This document shows positions 36,741 through 49,485 of a DNA stretch of 64,000 nucleotides, piece after piece. This DNA comes from Halichoerus grypus. Taxonomy: Eukaryota > Chordata > Mammalia > Carnivora > Phocidae. The translations under genes and the position numbers were made by a program. The stretch lies in contig NC_135722.1 of the NCBI RefSeq assembly GCF_964656455.1, positions 87,911,313 to 87,975,312 of the forward strand, given 5' to 3'. Under the pieces are notes generated by a model. The model had not been told where the DNA came from. It saw only the letters and a program-made list of their open reading frames with translations, and did not search any database. Position 1 is the first letter of the stretch, and each line of letters begins with the position of its first letter.

Positions 36741-36782
36741 CTCCCAGATGGTTCCCTCCTAGAACTCCCATCTGGGAGTTCT
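36741..36782 (+). repeat. Two overlapping, mutually exclusive inverted repeats upstream of exon 4
   Basis: AGAACTCCCA (36761-36770) and TGGGAGTTCT (36773-36782) form a perfect 10-base stem with a two-base spacer. CTCCCAGATGG (36741-36751) can instead pair with CCATCTGGGAG (36768-36778), an 11-base stem with a 16-base loop. The right arm is shared, so only one can form at a time. In the FLI1 pre-mRNA this lies 166-207 bases upstream of the exon 4 acceptor. Confidence 0.85.
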
Positions 36783-38483
36783 GGCACATCTGGCACTGCC
36801 TGAACCACTCAGCCCCCTGGGGAGGTTCTTAGATGTCTCCCGAGGCATCCTGACAGAACATTCTCTCTAAAGTTTTTAGAGGGCAATTAAAACCTTTGCC
36901 TGAGAAATGGTGGCATCAAAATGAAAGTATACACAGTTGCATGGACCCAGGGACCAAAGGCTCTGGAAAGGGAAACCATCTGTGTCTTAAGAACATTAGT
37001 GATTTCACGGAAGAACACGGATCTCTCCGATGGCTACAGTAAAGATCGCATATGTATGTATACACTTTTACTGCAATTTCATCTGTATAGTTGGAAAACC
37101 CAGTGGTGTTAGCATTTAACATAAATCCAACCTGGGTTTTTCTCCTTGTGGAAACAGCTGTGCTGAAATCTCTACCAGATCATCCTCAAAACATTTTTAT
37201 GATATTGAAGTCCCCAAAGATGAGAAAAAGTATTGGAGAAAGAAAACCTTTCAGGCCTTTAGCCTTTGAGTGAACATAAATAATGTAATGATTGAGGTCA
37301 TCTCCAGCTAGGACCCTCACAGCTCCTTTTTGGCTAGGTGTGTGTGTCAGGAGATGTGTGTAATACTTTGAGTGCTAGTGATGAGTTCCAGCAAATTCCA
37401 CAGCAGGTAGAGCACTTGTATCTTATCACTTATCACAGGCTGGAAGCCATCTCTTTCCTTGGCGACCAATTGTTAGCAAATCCAATGAACACCTTAGATA
37501 TGCCCATCGTAAAAAAAATACCCATCATACAAGAAAACTACCCGGCTCTTGGTCACATGAAAGATCTGTCCGTATGGAACATTTAGGCGGGAAACCACAT
37601 ACTTAAGCAACAGATTTTGTGGTGGTAGTTAAAGGAATCACGGGTGGAGGGAAATAGTGTGAACTTGGAGAGTCTCGGAAGGCTTCCTGGAGGAGGGGAG
37701 GAGACTTGACATTGTAGGTCTGCTGTCAGCTCCCGGCTTCTACTGGGCCTGCTTTATTAGCATGTTTACTTGGTAGGAATATCTATGCTGCTTCTCAACC
37801 TCCTCACCCTCCCATTCTAAGAGTCTGTGAATGTTCTTGGCAAAAATGGGGACCAGGTTTGAATGATTAGGAGTGACCATGGGAAAGGAAGCAAGGTTCT
37901 GTTGCCTTCCTCACACCAGATGCAAATTCCCCAGCACTTTTACTCAGAGCTTCTGCTGATTGCCCTCGTTTGCCATGGGTTCTCCATTCCTCCTTGGTTT
38001 TTATATGTGAGTATGTGGGTGGCAGGGGCTGAGTCCACTTTGTAAAGCGCCCAGCCTCCGCCCAGGTGTGGGAGGGGCGTTGCCATATTGGTGCTGGAGG
38101 TAGAGGAGCTGGCCAGAGAGGAGAGAGTAGAATGTGGAGTCACGGGTCACAGGCTGCTGTGACCCCAGATTTGGGGTGCCTACTATGTGCAGCTGCCCCA
38201 CATGTCCCATTTTTCACATATCTAGAAAACCCAGCAAAATGGCTTTTATCTTCACTTTGCGATAGAAAGTGGAGTTTTGAAAGATGCAGTCCCTAGCTCA
38301 AACTTAAGTCTTCCTAGGACTTCGCTTAGTGGATGGGGTGGGTCCCCCTGACCCAAAGCCCCTCCTCTTGCCTTTTCATGATCCTGCCTTAACTCATCTG
38401 TGAACTGCTCTGCTATTATGCCAAATAACAGAGCTCCTCCTAACGGTTCGTTGTACATTGTACAAGTTCAAGTCCATATGCAT

Positions 38484-38507
38484 CTCTCTCTCTCTTTCTC
38501 TCTCTCA
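38484..38507 (+). repeat. (CT)n microsatellite
   Basis: A short CT run with one TTT interruption lies in intron 3. Confidence 0.8.
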
Positions 38508-40817
38508 CATAAATTTCTTGGTTTGTTTTCCTCTTTTACTCTCCAGAAACAATTAGGCATGGACCATTGGTAAATGGAAATATTTTGTACCATTTCAGAA
38601 TTCTAAAGAAAAATGGCACAGGTAGGGCTTGGGTTACACAGCATTTTATTTCATCTGATCTCCTTTGCTTCTCCTAATTCCTCACTTTTAGTATTCGAGG
38701 TCTCAAATTCAATTTTACACCATATATTTAATTTATTTTATTATTTCCTCTCTTGCTTTGGGCTCTATCACAATATTATTTCTCTCCCTTTACAGCACAA
38801 TGAATTATAAATCTTCTACTCTGGATCATGCTAAACTCTTCCAAATGTATTTCCTGGATGATTTAGTCCTAGTTTCTTCCCATCTGAACCTGAAACTGGT
38901 GATTAACCAGGGCCCTCGTTTATACTTGTCTTAAAAATCCCACCATAAATTCAATCAGTTGTTCCACAAATGTTTTATTGCCTTGATTTGTGGACTCACC
39001 CAAATGAGACTTTCCCTCATGTCCAGGAGGCTGGCCTGGAGGAATCCAAAATGTCTAAGGATAATGTTTAAAGATCTCACCAGAGGTAAAATAATGAAGT
39101 AAATCCATAGCTAGTGAATTCATGACAAGAAATGCTTTAAAGACCCTGTGGTATGAATTTACACTATCATCACGATTACTGCTACGGTTACCTTGGTCCA
39201 CTGAGGACTGACATTTTGATATTTCTTTTGAAAGCATTTCGATACCAGTTCAGAGTTGAAGGGTCAACTGAGCATTCTGGCCATATTTGCCCCCTCTCAC
39301 CTCCCAAAAGTGACTGCAGAAATGAGATGGTTATCGACGTTTGGTTCAGAGACAATCTCTGATCCCCTAAGTCTTCGGTGCTCAAGACTGCCTTCCCATG
39401 CTGGCCACGGTTGGGGCGAAGCAGGGCAGCTTGATGCCAGGTGAGCAAAGGCCTGGTGAGGTTTGGCTCTGCTTAGGGGAGAACAGGGAAGTTCCTACCA
39501 CATCAGCTCTACTATTGTTTCATCGTTTGCTTTTTTGATGAGAAGGGAGAAACATGGTTTTCTTGGACCTTACCAATGCACCTGAGCTAAACTTTCCTGC
39601 TGTCCTGAAGGAGGGAGGAGATTAAATGTTAAATGATAGAAGTAATGGAATGTAGAGAAAGCAGTTCACGTGGTGCCTGGCACCTGCAAAGTGCTCAGAG
39701 AATGGGAGCTATTCTTCCTCTTCCTTTGTGAAGTCACATGCTTGTGGAAGAAGGAAATTCAAACTCCTTTGCGAACAGTTTTCAAGTCCTACGGGGCACT
39801 GTAGGAAGAGGCCCCATTAGCCCAGCTTCTCCTGCCTCACTGGCTCTCACACCTCGCACCCCCCGCCCCCACCATCTTGCATTTGGCCCAGAGCACAGGG
39901 ATGCGGCTGTGGTCCTCAGAGATGGTGAGACACAGCTTGCCGTGGAAAATAAATACAAAAGGGCATTGGGAGGAGAGGCTCATTACAAAACCATGCCTTC
40001 CAGACCAACAAGCAAATTCCTTTGCTTTACCTCAAAGAGATATCTAATCCTTTGCCCTCAGACACAACTGCATTTACACTTTTCCAAATGGAAGGGGTTT
40101 TGCCTTTTTGGTCATGTTATTTTTGTAAGATTAGTTGTAATCCCTGCCCTGTAATTCACTTTGCTTAAGATTTGGATGTTCTTGCTCCTTCCACCTGGCA
40201 CCAACTCTACATGTTGTAGTTTTCAAACCCCCTTTCTGACCAGGCTGCTGAGCTTGCTGTTCTAGCCGAGGTGGAGTGTCCAGCCAGGGGACTGAAGGCT
40301 TGAACAAGGATTTTATTTTCTGTAACCAACAGCACCAATACCTAGGAAAAATAGGCTATTTTTACATAATGACCTAACTTGCTGCACACGTTAAGGCGCT
40401 CCATTTGTTAAATATAGTTATTTCTATTTTGAAACTGAAAAAACTGGTTGTAACTTTGGAAAGGTGGGACCCTGCGGATGCCAGGAAGTACGTGCCCGAT
40501 GGACATGACAGACCTCTGGAGCCACCCTTCTCCTTCAAGGCGAGGGCGGGCCCGTCGGGAGTTCCTGGGACTCCTTTTGGATTCAGACGGCCTTGCCTCT
40601 GCCCCTTTTGCAGGCCTCATCCTGGGGGACCAGGCCCCCGGGGGAGAGTCTCTGCTGTGACCTGTTTGAGGGTGCTGGTGACCCGGGGGATGCTATCTTG
40701 AAGGACAGTTGGAAGGAGGTGAGAAATGCAGCTTTCCTAAGTAGGCATTTCCATAGGGAAGAGGGTACCAGGTAAAGGTCTAGATGCCCACTGGACAAGC
40801 CTGCCCTCCAACTCCTA

Positions 40818-41057
<240 letters not shown>

Positions 41058-41639
41058 TCATCACTGCAGCTGCCATCAGCCCAGCGTGGGCAGACAACCG
41101 TGGCGCCGTGTCCCAGCCCCACCTGGTGTAATGCTGTCACCGCTGCCTTACTTCTCTCCTCCACGCCGCCACCAGAGTCTTCTTCGAATCCCAGCCCAGT
41201 CCTATAATTACGGTACTCAAAAGCTTTTGGCAGATCCTCACTGGCCTCGGACTACAGTCTGGATTTCTTAGGACGGTGCTGCAACCCTCCCAATCTGACT
41301 GCGGCTGACATTTTTAACCTTGTCGCCAGGCAACCTGCACTCTGGCCGCATGTGCCCCCGCCCGGCCCCCAGGTGGCCCCCAGGTAGGCCTCCGCACCCT
41401 GCACGGTGCTCTGTCTGCCTTGGTTCTAGCACTGGTCACACCGTGAGATCATTAGCGTGGCGGGAGCTCTTCCCCTGGCTGGATTGGGAGTTTCTGAGAG
41501 GTTGACATTCCTTTCTCCTTTAAACCTCAGGGTGTTAGGTAGAGCCTTCCAGAGGAGATGAGTGATCGATGTTTTCTGAGTGGACTCTATCTATTGCATG
41601 TATATGATTTTAATGCATTTCTCGTACACTGTTCTAACT

Positions 41640-41790
41640 GAATTTCCCAATACCCCTCCAAGGTAACCATGGCAAGGGTTCATATCTCCACTTTATGGTT
41701 AAGGAAATTGAGAGGTGAGGTGACTGGCCCAGGGTCACAGAGCTAGTAAAAGTGGACACAGAACTCAGGTCCTTGGTGTTAAGCTTTCCT
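41640..41790 (-). mobile_element. MIR SINE fragment
   Basis: In reverse orientation: 'caaggtaaccatggcaagggttcatatctccactttatggttaaggaaattgagaggtgaggtgactggcccagggtcacagagctagtaaaagtgg'. It is directly followed by the tRNA-like SINE. Confidence 0.78.
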
Positions 41791-41810
41791 ATCAAAACAC
41801 ACATGCAGGC

Positions 41811-41899
41811 ATGCCTGGCTGGCTCAGCTAGTAGAGCATATGACTCTCGATCTTGGGGTCCTGAGTTCGAGCCCCACATTGGGCAAAGAGTTTACTTTA
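41811..41899 (+). mobile_element. tRNA-Lys-like carnivoran SINE (short form)
   Basis: The first 74 bases (ATGCCTGGCTGGCTCAGCTA... to ...GAGCCCCACATTGGGCA) keep the shape of a lysine tRNA, including box A (TGGCTCAGCTAGTAGAGC) and box B (GAGTTCGAGCCCCAC). They are followed by the AAAGAGTTTACTTTAAAA tail seen in carnivoran tRNA-Lys-type SINEs. Flanks AAAACACACATGCA and ACACACATACACATGCA suggest a target duplication. The tail and mismatches argue for a SINE and against a functional tRNA gene. Confidence 0.8.
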
Positions 41900-43047
41900 A
41901 AACACACACATACACATGCACGCACGCCCACAAACGAGCTGGTTGCTGCACGAAGGAATAGAATTCAAGAACTTCAACCTGATAGGTTGTGGCCCTGGTG
42001 GCAGGTTGCAGCTCTGGCCACCATGCTCACAGAAGAACCATAAGGAATTGCAGAAGGGAAAAATCATCCAACCCAGCCTTGATGTCCGTAGCCCAGTTGG
42101 AGGCTGTTCCCTGGCATCAGCCCAGCCCTGAGCAGCTGTCTGGAGGTCTAAGCTGACACCCCACTTGTGGTCCCCCAGAGCCTGGGGGTAGGCTGGCAGA
42201 ATGCTCCATACCTCCCCCCGCCAAGCCCGGCATCATGGTCCCCGCCCCCCTCCAGCGTGCCCAGGGGAAGTGCCATCCCACCTTGCCCCAGCTTCCATTC
42301 AGCCACTGCAGCTGGGGACGACTGGAAGGCCCCGGAGAGGCTGCTGCCGCGGTCACACAGTGCAGGAAGCATCAGACCTGGGACACAGCCAGTTCTCTCA
42401 AGAGCTCCAAACCAGGCCTTTCAGACCAAGGAGTTCAGATAAGGTTCAGATTACAGCGGCCCAACCTTGGGCCGCAGAAAGACTCCAGGCTTTCCAAAGC
42501 CCTGGCCGCTGCCCTCCTTACTCTGCCCTGGGCAGGGACCAACCATCCTGAGGACTTAAGGAGCCAGGTTGTGCCAGGAGGGCCTCGCCCATCCTGCGGC
42601 TGGTGGCCGCACTCCAGAGGCAGGGAGGGCAATCCTGATCGCAGAGGAAAGGAGGAACAGCACCGGGGGGCGGGCGCTCAGGCAGGGCAGGGGGGCCAGA
42701 GCACATTCAATAAAGACAATTAAACAAATTTGTTTCTTAATCTGAAAGGAAAAAAAATATTGAAGATCACTTATCATAGCTGGGAGATAAATGGTCCACT
42801 GAGATATTAGAAGTCAGACGGTAATTTTTTCCTGATGTCTTACAGAGGGGAACATGGGCTGAAAATGAAAATAAGATGTATAACTTACACATGTTAGAAT
42901 TTAAGGTTTTACTATTCGCCTACTGTTTTTCCAGGCAGAGAACCAAGAACCAGCCGTCAGAGCCCCAGATTGTTGAAGGTTTAATGTCCCCATGGCAGTC
43001 TGAGGGGAGGCAGTAGCACATCAGGGCTTTTCACCAGTTTGGCCCTC

Positions 43048-43185
43048 TGGCTTCTGCTGCTGAAGGCCTTGGCCGGCCGTGAAGCAGGCCCAGCAAGAGC
43101 CTGGGGGGGCGTCCGAGCTGAGCCCGCGCCCCCGCGCGCCGCACCCCCCCCCCCCGCCCTCCTCTTGGCCAACCGCGGGCGCGCG
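43048..43185 (+). other. CpG-rich segment in intron 2
   Basis: This is a GC-dense stretch with many CpG dinucleotides (e.g. CCGAGCTGAGCCCGCGCCCC, CGCGCGCCGC, CCGCGGGCGCGCGC) and a C run at about 43144-43155. It stands out from the surrounding intron. It could be a small intragenic CpG island or a CpG-preserving repeat expansion. No transcription start can be called from sequence. Confidence 0.6.
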
Positions 43186-43377
43186 CCTGCGCACACACGC
43201 CCACACGCCCACACGCCCACAGCGCGCCCACGCACCCATGCGTGCACGCCCACGCAGACACGGGCACACCCCCGGCATACGCGCGCGCGCACACACACAC
43301 GCACACACAAGACTCGCACACACACGAGACACGCACACACCCGAGACGCACACACACATACCCGACACACACACCCG

Positions 43378-43410
<33 letters not shown>

Positions 43411-43415
43411 CACCC
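43186..43415 (+). repeat. CA-rich degenerate minisatellite with CG alternation
   Basis: About 230 bases of alternating purine-pyrimidine sequence are made of ACACGCCC, CGCGCG, GACACGCACAC and CCCGACACACA units, ending in pure CA runs. Several families are tandem (ACACGCCC three times near 43194-43217; CCCGACACACA twice near 43352-43376). Alternating CG/CA is the classic Z-DNA-prone composition. All reading frames stay open across it, so the long frames here are artefacts. Confidence 0.9.
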
Positions 43416-43650
43416 GCCACGGCCTGGCAGCCTTTCCCAACATCCTTGTCCATTGTGAAACAGCCCAAGGGCAGCAGGAGGCTGAGGATTAAGTTGGCCT
43501 TCCACCAAGGGAGCAGCGCTTTCATTGGCTGGGAACGCCCGCGGCCGAGGGTGGGGTGGCCCGAACACACACTTCCTCTGGCGGATGCCGGAGTGCAAGG
43601 GCCGTGGGCAGGGGCGAGAAAACTCTCAGAGAGGAGAGCAAGGTCCAAGG

Positions 43651-43662
43651 GGGGGGGGGGTG
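43651..43662 (+). repeat. Poly-G tract
   Basis: A run of about ten G is followed by TGGCGGGCG. It is short and G-quadruplex-prone. Confidence 0.8.
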
Positions 43663-46202
43663 GCGGGCGTGACGGGAGAGGGGCTGCTGCTCAGCAGCCT
43701 GCGCTTCCCGTGAGGAACATCAAGGAGTCGAGGTTTGGAAAATGATTTCCAGTGTCGGCTGGGCCTCTGGCGGTTGCTAAGCCGAAAACTGACCTCTCGC
43801 CGTGCAGAGGTGAAAAGTCAGAGCCTCAGAAATTGCCGAAGTGGGGCGACCCTTTATGCCATAGGCACCTATGGCGGGGCCAGGCCTTGGGGCCAGGAAG
43901 AGAGAGAAATAAGTTTGAAAAGAGGAAACATTTGGTAAGAGCCACCTGGTCTGGGACGGGGTAAGAAGAGGAGCCAGGAGCACCAAGGTGGGATGGGCAC
44001 CTGCCGGGGAGGTGGGCGCCCAGGTCACAGGATCGGCGGGCTCCCGGAGGAGGACATCAAAACCACCGTCGGGACCAGGGTTCTTTTGCTGGGTTGACCC
44101 CTGGGGGCTGTACGGGAGTGGGAACCTCCTCATTTCCTATCCCACAGAAGTTCTCATCTTTCTGCTTCCTCCTGTCTCCTTCCTCCAGCACCTCTGAAGG
44201 CTCCTACTCCCCGGCTGTGCAAGGTGATGCGTCTGGACGCCCACTCTTGGGTGCTCCTCCTCTGGAATAAGGCCCTGTCCTCGCTCCCGGTCCCCGCCGC
44301 CAGGGGTGCCCTCAGAGAAGCCTGGCACCACCCTGGACCACCACACTTGCCCAGGCCAGCCCTCCCCTGACTGCGCAGGGAGAAAAGGAAGGAAAGCCGT
44401 ACCTTTACCGCCGGCCTGCCGCCCTCCCCTCTTGGCAAGCTCTTGGGCGCTGTGCCTCCAGCAGACAGCAAACGCCTCGCGTGCGGCGCTGGGGCTTGAC
44501 AGCTATGCTAAGGGTGGGCACAGGTGAAGCACAGACTAAAGGCTGCTCTCTAATGAGACAGCTGGCCCTGTGAAGAGGCCCAATGAAAACAAGAGGGGGG
44601 GCAAGGGGGAGCACGGAGGGGAAGAGGTTCTGCCATTCAGCTTGCCCGCGCTCCTGCTAATTTGTATTGAGACCTGCACTTACAGCTAGCATGAGGTTGG
44701 GGCCCACAGGCAGCTGAGAGCCCTGGGACAGGAGACAAGAGGGCCTGGGGCGGCCACAATAGAGCAGGGAGGCCGTGCCCGCTCCAAGCGTGGAGCTCAG
44801 AGCATCTCCATAAGCCATGGCAGGAGAGGCCCCAGCAAAGGTGACGTGGACCCTGCAACCTTCTCCTTTAGTTTCACCATGGGACAGGAGCTCTTTATTC
44901 TTCCTCTTCTATTTTCGTATGTTCAGTGAACGCTGCTTTAAAAATCCTGCCAGTGATTTGCAAGGGTGCCTTGCAATGTGTTAAGCAATTTAAAACAAGG
45001 TGAGAATGCTTGGGTATTTGGGTGAGAGAAGATCTCAAAGACTCCTCCCAAAGATGACCCCTTTAGCCTGTAACAGACGTCTTCTCTACCTTCCCGCTCA
45101 GCCCCGAGCAACTCAGACGGCACCACCCCGAGCCACAAGTGTGCAGCCCAGGCTTGTGGTCAGTGGATTCTCTGTATTCACATAGCTCATGCGAGGTCCC
45201 AGAGGCCACCCAAGCCACACAGTCGCCTTAGGACCTATGATGTGTGTCTTCTATGCGGTGTGCACACTATGCACCATTGTGAGATCCGTGTTGTCTTTAG
45301 GATTTCTGTAGGAGCCATGCCTAGATGTGTGCCTTGTTGTTTTTAAAAAGGAATACTCAATAAGTGAGAAGCAAATTTCAAGGAAAGGAAAGAAAAGCAC
45401 CCATAATCTAGCCCTTCGCCCTAACCCCATAGCTGTTTTTACCTCCATACATAGTAGGTGCTCACAGCTTCTCCAGAAGCCTGAGGACAGCTTCCCGCCC
45501 AGCTTGTGTGACATGCTCCGTACTGCAAGGTTCAGAACCAAAGGAAGCACCTGAGAAAGCTGCTCAGCAGTCTTAGAGGCAAAAGTTACAGCGTGTGCGA
45601 GGTTGATCTTCCTGTAGATGGAATGTGAAGTCTCCATGTGCGTCCTAAGAGCATCCAGAGCCCACTGGCCAGTGCTAGGGGGTGTCGGGGTAGACTAACG
45701 CCGACTCAGGTCCTGCATGCCAGGAACACAAGGCAAGCAGGTCCTTGCATTCCCCTCCCCTCCATAAAATAATACTCTTTCCCTCATGGGATGTTTTTCC
45801 CCCGATCCCCGAGGTTGAGGCAGGATGCAGCTGAGAGTTATTTGCAGACCACAGCCCGGGGTCAAGTTGCTGAAGTCTACATACATCACAGAACCTGCAG
45901 GCCTTGCTGTTCCAAGAACAACTCATCCTAACAGATTCAATCAAGACAGGAAGATACGGAGAAAGAGCAAACCTCCCACAATATGGGCCAGCTAGGCTTT
46001 CCCTGAGCTCCCCAGACCTCATTCTCTCCACGTGACCCCGTGCCCCTGGTCCAAATGACTTAATAGTGGGATAAAAAGCAAGAGGGGCATTGTAGCTTTA
46101 GGCACAGAGAATACCTCCTCCAGAGACACAATATCTACGGGGTCTCCAGTAAGCATGAAGTAACTTGGAAACCCAAGGGGGATGGTCCAGAGCATTCTGG
46201 TC

Positions 46203-46545
46203 CAGCGCTATCCGGTGGTACAATGTGAGCCACGTATATAATTTTGAACTTTCTAGTAGCCACATTTTTAAAATGAAAAAACCAGGTGAAATGAACTTTA
46301 AAATATATTAATATATTAACTCACTACAGCCAAAAGAAAATGATCCAAAAGAAATTATCATTCAGCCAAAAGAAATGATCATTTCAACATAATCAATATA
46401 AAAATAATTAATGAGCTATTTTACTTTTCTTCCCCATACTCTTGGAAGTCTGGTGCATATTTTGCATTTTGAGCACATGTCGGTTTTGGATTTCAAGTGC
46501 TCAAATGTAATGTGTGTCTGGTGGCTCCTGCATTGGATGCCACAA
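46203..46545 (+). mobile_element. MER3-like hAT-Charlie element
   Basis: The left terminus CAGCGCTATCCGGTGG is followed by 'acaatgtgagccacgtatataattttgaactttctagtagccacatttttaaaatg', 'caggtgaaatgaactttaaaatatatt', 'atcatttcaacataatcaatataaaaataattaatgagctattttac' and 'tttcaagtgctcaaatgtaatg'. Approximate 8-base duplications (TTCTGGTC at 46195-46202, ATCTAGTC at 46546-46553) flank it, as expected for hAT. The family name is from memory. Confidence 0.72.
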
Positions 46546-47329
46546 ATCTAGTCCATGAGCCAAAAGACCCCAAATGGGATAGATACGCTGCTTTGGTTTT
46601 CTCATCTGAAGTTAGGAATTCTTGGTATTAAAGGGGTCATTTCAATAATACTCAGGGGATCAGGGAAACACAGTGTCGATGATGAGAGATTTAAATTGCC
46701 TGGCATCTTTTTCATTGTGTCCTTTGTTTTTGTGTGATCAAATAATAGAATCTGACATAGTTCTACCCTCAGCAAAGACATTTTTCTGAAAACCCTTGTT
46801 CCCTGCTGCCCACCAGGCCAGCTTCCATGTGAGCTCTTGGAGAATATTTATGGGGTGCTGGCAATGGCTCTGAGAGTCCACTGGATCTTTTTTGTGTCCC
46901 CGGGGCGGGTGAGACTACATCAGTCCTTCTGCGCCTACTCTGTCACCTGCGGACGGTCTGGGGCAGGACTGGCCAATCAAAAGAAGGGGCTGCTCTGTGC
47001 CACCAGAACCCCATAAATAATACGTCTGCTCTTTGGGGGTGATCACACAGCTCTCCTCCAGCTGGCCTCTGGTGTGATGGCAGCCAGGGATGGCTGGCAA
47101 GTGGGTTCTGAAAATTGACTTCCCTGGGGGGCCCTCTTCGGCCAGGATTAGTATGTTGTAGGGGAGACAGCACTCAGCTCATAAACGCAGCCTCCCCTGA
47201 GCACAAACGCAGGCTGCAGCTGAGGCAATGTCCGCAGACCTTGGCTGTCCTGGCTTATACACTGATGACCTATATGGTTTTGAATAAGCAGCTTCACCTT
47301 TGAGTCTGCTTAGCCATGCATCCCTTCAC

Positions 47330-47550
47330 TTGTTAATTTCACAACTATCTACTGAGCACCTATCACGCACCAGGCATCGCTCGGTAGACAGAATAAGGCC
47401 CTGCCCGCATTTTAGTGAAGGCTGTGATAAGAGCCAGGAAGAACTAAGAAGAATCTAAGCAAGGTAAAGAGCGCTGGGTGCTATTTCAGATCAGGTGGTC
47501 AGGGAAGGCCTCTGAGAAGGTGATATTCAGGCAGAGAGCTGAAACAAGTA
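47330..47550 (+). mobile_element. L2-like LINE fragment
   Basis: 'ctatctactgagcacctatcacgcaccaggcatcgctcgg', 'aagaactaagaagaatctaagcaag' and 'caggtggtcagggaaggcctctgagaaggtgatattcaggcagagagctgaa' match the L2 3' region in order. Confidence 0.7.
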
Positions 47551-48099
47551 GGAGAGAGAGTCATATGACTTGATGGAGTAGGAATGTTCCAGAAAGAAGG
47601 AACACAGGCCCGAGACTCTGAGGCAGGAGTGTGCTTGGGATCCGGAGTCTTGGGTGGCTGATGCAGAAGGAAAGAGTAAGATAGGAGGGATAAAAAGGGT
47701 TTCATATGGATGAGGGGGATGGGGCATGTGGAAGACTGTGGATTTTGTCACAAGAGAGTTAAATATTCTGAAAGGTTGACTCTAGCCACTGTCTGAAGAA
47801 CAGACTTCAGGAAGGCAAGCAGAAGTGGGGCGAACAGGGTGCTACTGGGGTGGCCTAGCAGGACAGATGCTGCTGGTCTGGGTTAGGGTGAGGTTACAAG
47901 AGCGGTTGGGATTCAGGCTACAACAGACCAAAGACGTTCCAAGCGTGGAATCTGGATTTTCAATAAGCATCAGGAAGGTCCGTCCAGTGGTTGGGCCAGT
48001 TTGGGAGGCACTGCCGGGTTGGGGGTTGTCAGGACCTGGACCATGAGCCCCAGAGCACAATGTACAGGCAGAGAGGGAGGGGGCAGAAAGGAGGCCCAC

Positions 48100-48315
48100 A
48101 GGCCAGGAATCAGAAGGCCTGGCTCTGGTGCCAGTTTTGCCTCCTCTAAATCCTTGGACAAGGCATCAACCACCCCCCTGCCCTGCCCCCCGCAAAGCCC
48201 AATCTGCCTTTAAATGTCAAAATGTAATTGCAACATTTATCTCCTAGCCTCATGGTGGGGAGCAAATGATAAGATAATATGGAAAAAGTGTTTAACAAAC
48301 TATTACCGCCCCCCA
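48100..48315 (+). mobile_element. MIR SINE fragment with C-rich insertion
   Basis: 'aatcagaaggcctggctctggtgccagttttgcc', 'tccttggacaaggcatcaa' and 'ctagcctcatggtggggagcaaatgataagataatatggaaaaagtgtttaacaaactatta' follow MIR order. The middle has C-rich runs not found in the consensus. Confidence 0.65.
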
Positions 48316-49279
48316 CCCCCCGCCCGACACAGTGAGGAGCTCATTATCCTTATTATCTATGTGGAGAGATGCTCTTGTGAGGGGCTCCTGGTTTAGAACT
48401 CTGAGCCTTCCTAAAGTGCTAGACTCTGGGACGGGGGTTGGGATCCCAGTGGCTGGTTCTTGTTAGTGGGATTGAAAAGTGTAGGGCTGGGTGTTCCCAC
48501 AGGCAGGTCTGAGACCGGCGGTTGTCTGGGGGAGGTCTCCTTCCCAGCTGCACGCTCACCCCCTTCTCTCTCCTTCTCTAGCCTTGTTTCCTGAATGACC
48601 TCATCCCCTCTTAGTGACAATTCTTTAGAGATGATGCCCAAACCTGTGTTCCAGCCCCCAAATATTACCTCAGCCTTAGTTTCCAACGCCTAGCAGACAT
48701 TTTTATCTGGATGTCCTACTGATTGCTCACAGGAATCTCAGAGGGAACATTGACATCTATTCTCAAAGCATTTCCTTTCCTACCTCCCATGCCTAACGGC
48801 ACCGTCCTTGCTAAAAACAGGGAAACTCCAGCCATTTTTGAATTCTTTCCTCTCATATACCCTCTGTCCCCCAAAATAGGCTTCAATATGTGTCCACCTC
48901 AGCCCCTCTAATTATCCCTTTGATTTGTCCTTCCTGTAGCTATCCCTTTTGATTTCCCTAATCATTACCATCACTCATTCAGAACGGGATCATTTCTTAC
49001 TGGGATATTTCACTAACTTCTTATCTTTCTGACGCTCCCTTCCTTCCCCACCCTCTGTATATGATTGCCAGCTCTGGAAATCAAGCTCTGAAGATGTTAC
49101 ATGTCAAGTCTACAAAGTCGGTATCTGCATATGGAATAAATTCTGCATTTTCTTAGTGTGCCATTCAGGGCCCTCTCTTAATTTTCATTTTTTTCTCCTT
49201 GTGCTGTAAGGCCCATTGGCTGGCCTGATAGTTCATGAATGAGACTAATGTTTTCTCTCTTTTAAACCTTTGCTCAGGA

Positions 49280-49485
49280 TGATCGTTATCACTATCGAGT
49301 ACCTTCTGAGTCCTAGGCACTGTCCTGGGTCCTTCCTCCACGGCATCACGGTTAACCATCAACACAAGCCTATGAAGAAGCACATCCTGCCGTCCTGGTT
49401 CCGAAAGGAGGAAACTGGTGCTCAGACAGCTAGATAGCTCGTCCAAGGGCAGAGCCAGGAATGAAACCTGGGCTACCCGTCCCCC
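49280..49485 (-). mobile_element. MIR SINE fragment
   Basis: In reverse orientation: 'tatcgagtaccttctgagtcctaggcactgtcctgggtcc', 'ggaggaaactggtgctcagacagctagatagctcgtccaagggcagagccaggaatgaaacctgg'. Confidence 0.78.

Noticed and set aside
41811..41884. Possible functional tRNA-Lys gene
   Set aside because: The cloverleaf has extra and changed bases, and the sequence runs into a SINE tail with flanking duplications, so it is a tRNA-derived SINE.
42981..43745. Several overlapping frames of 137-205 codons on both strands with Cys/Val or His/Thr repeats
   Set aside because: They come from the CA/CG minisatellite and high GC content, where stop codons are rare in all frames.
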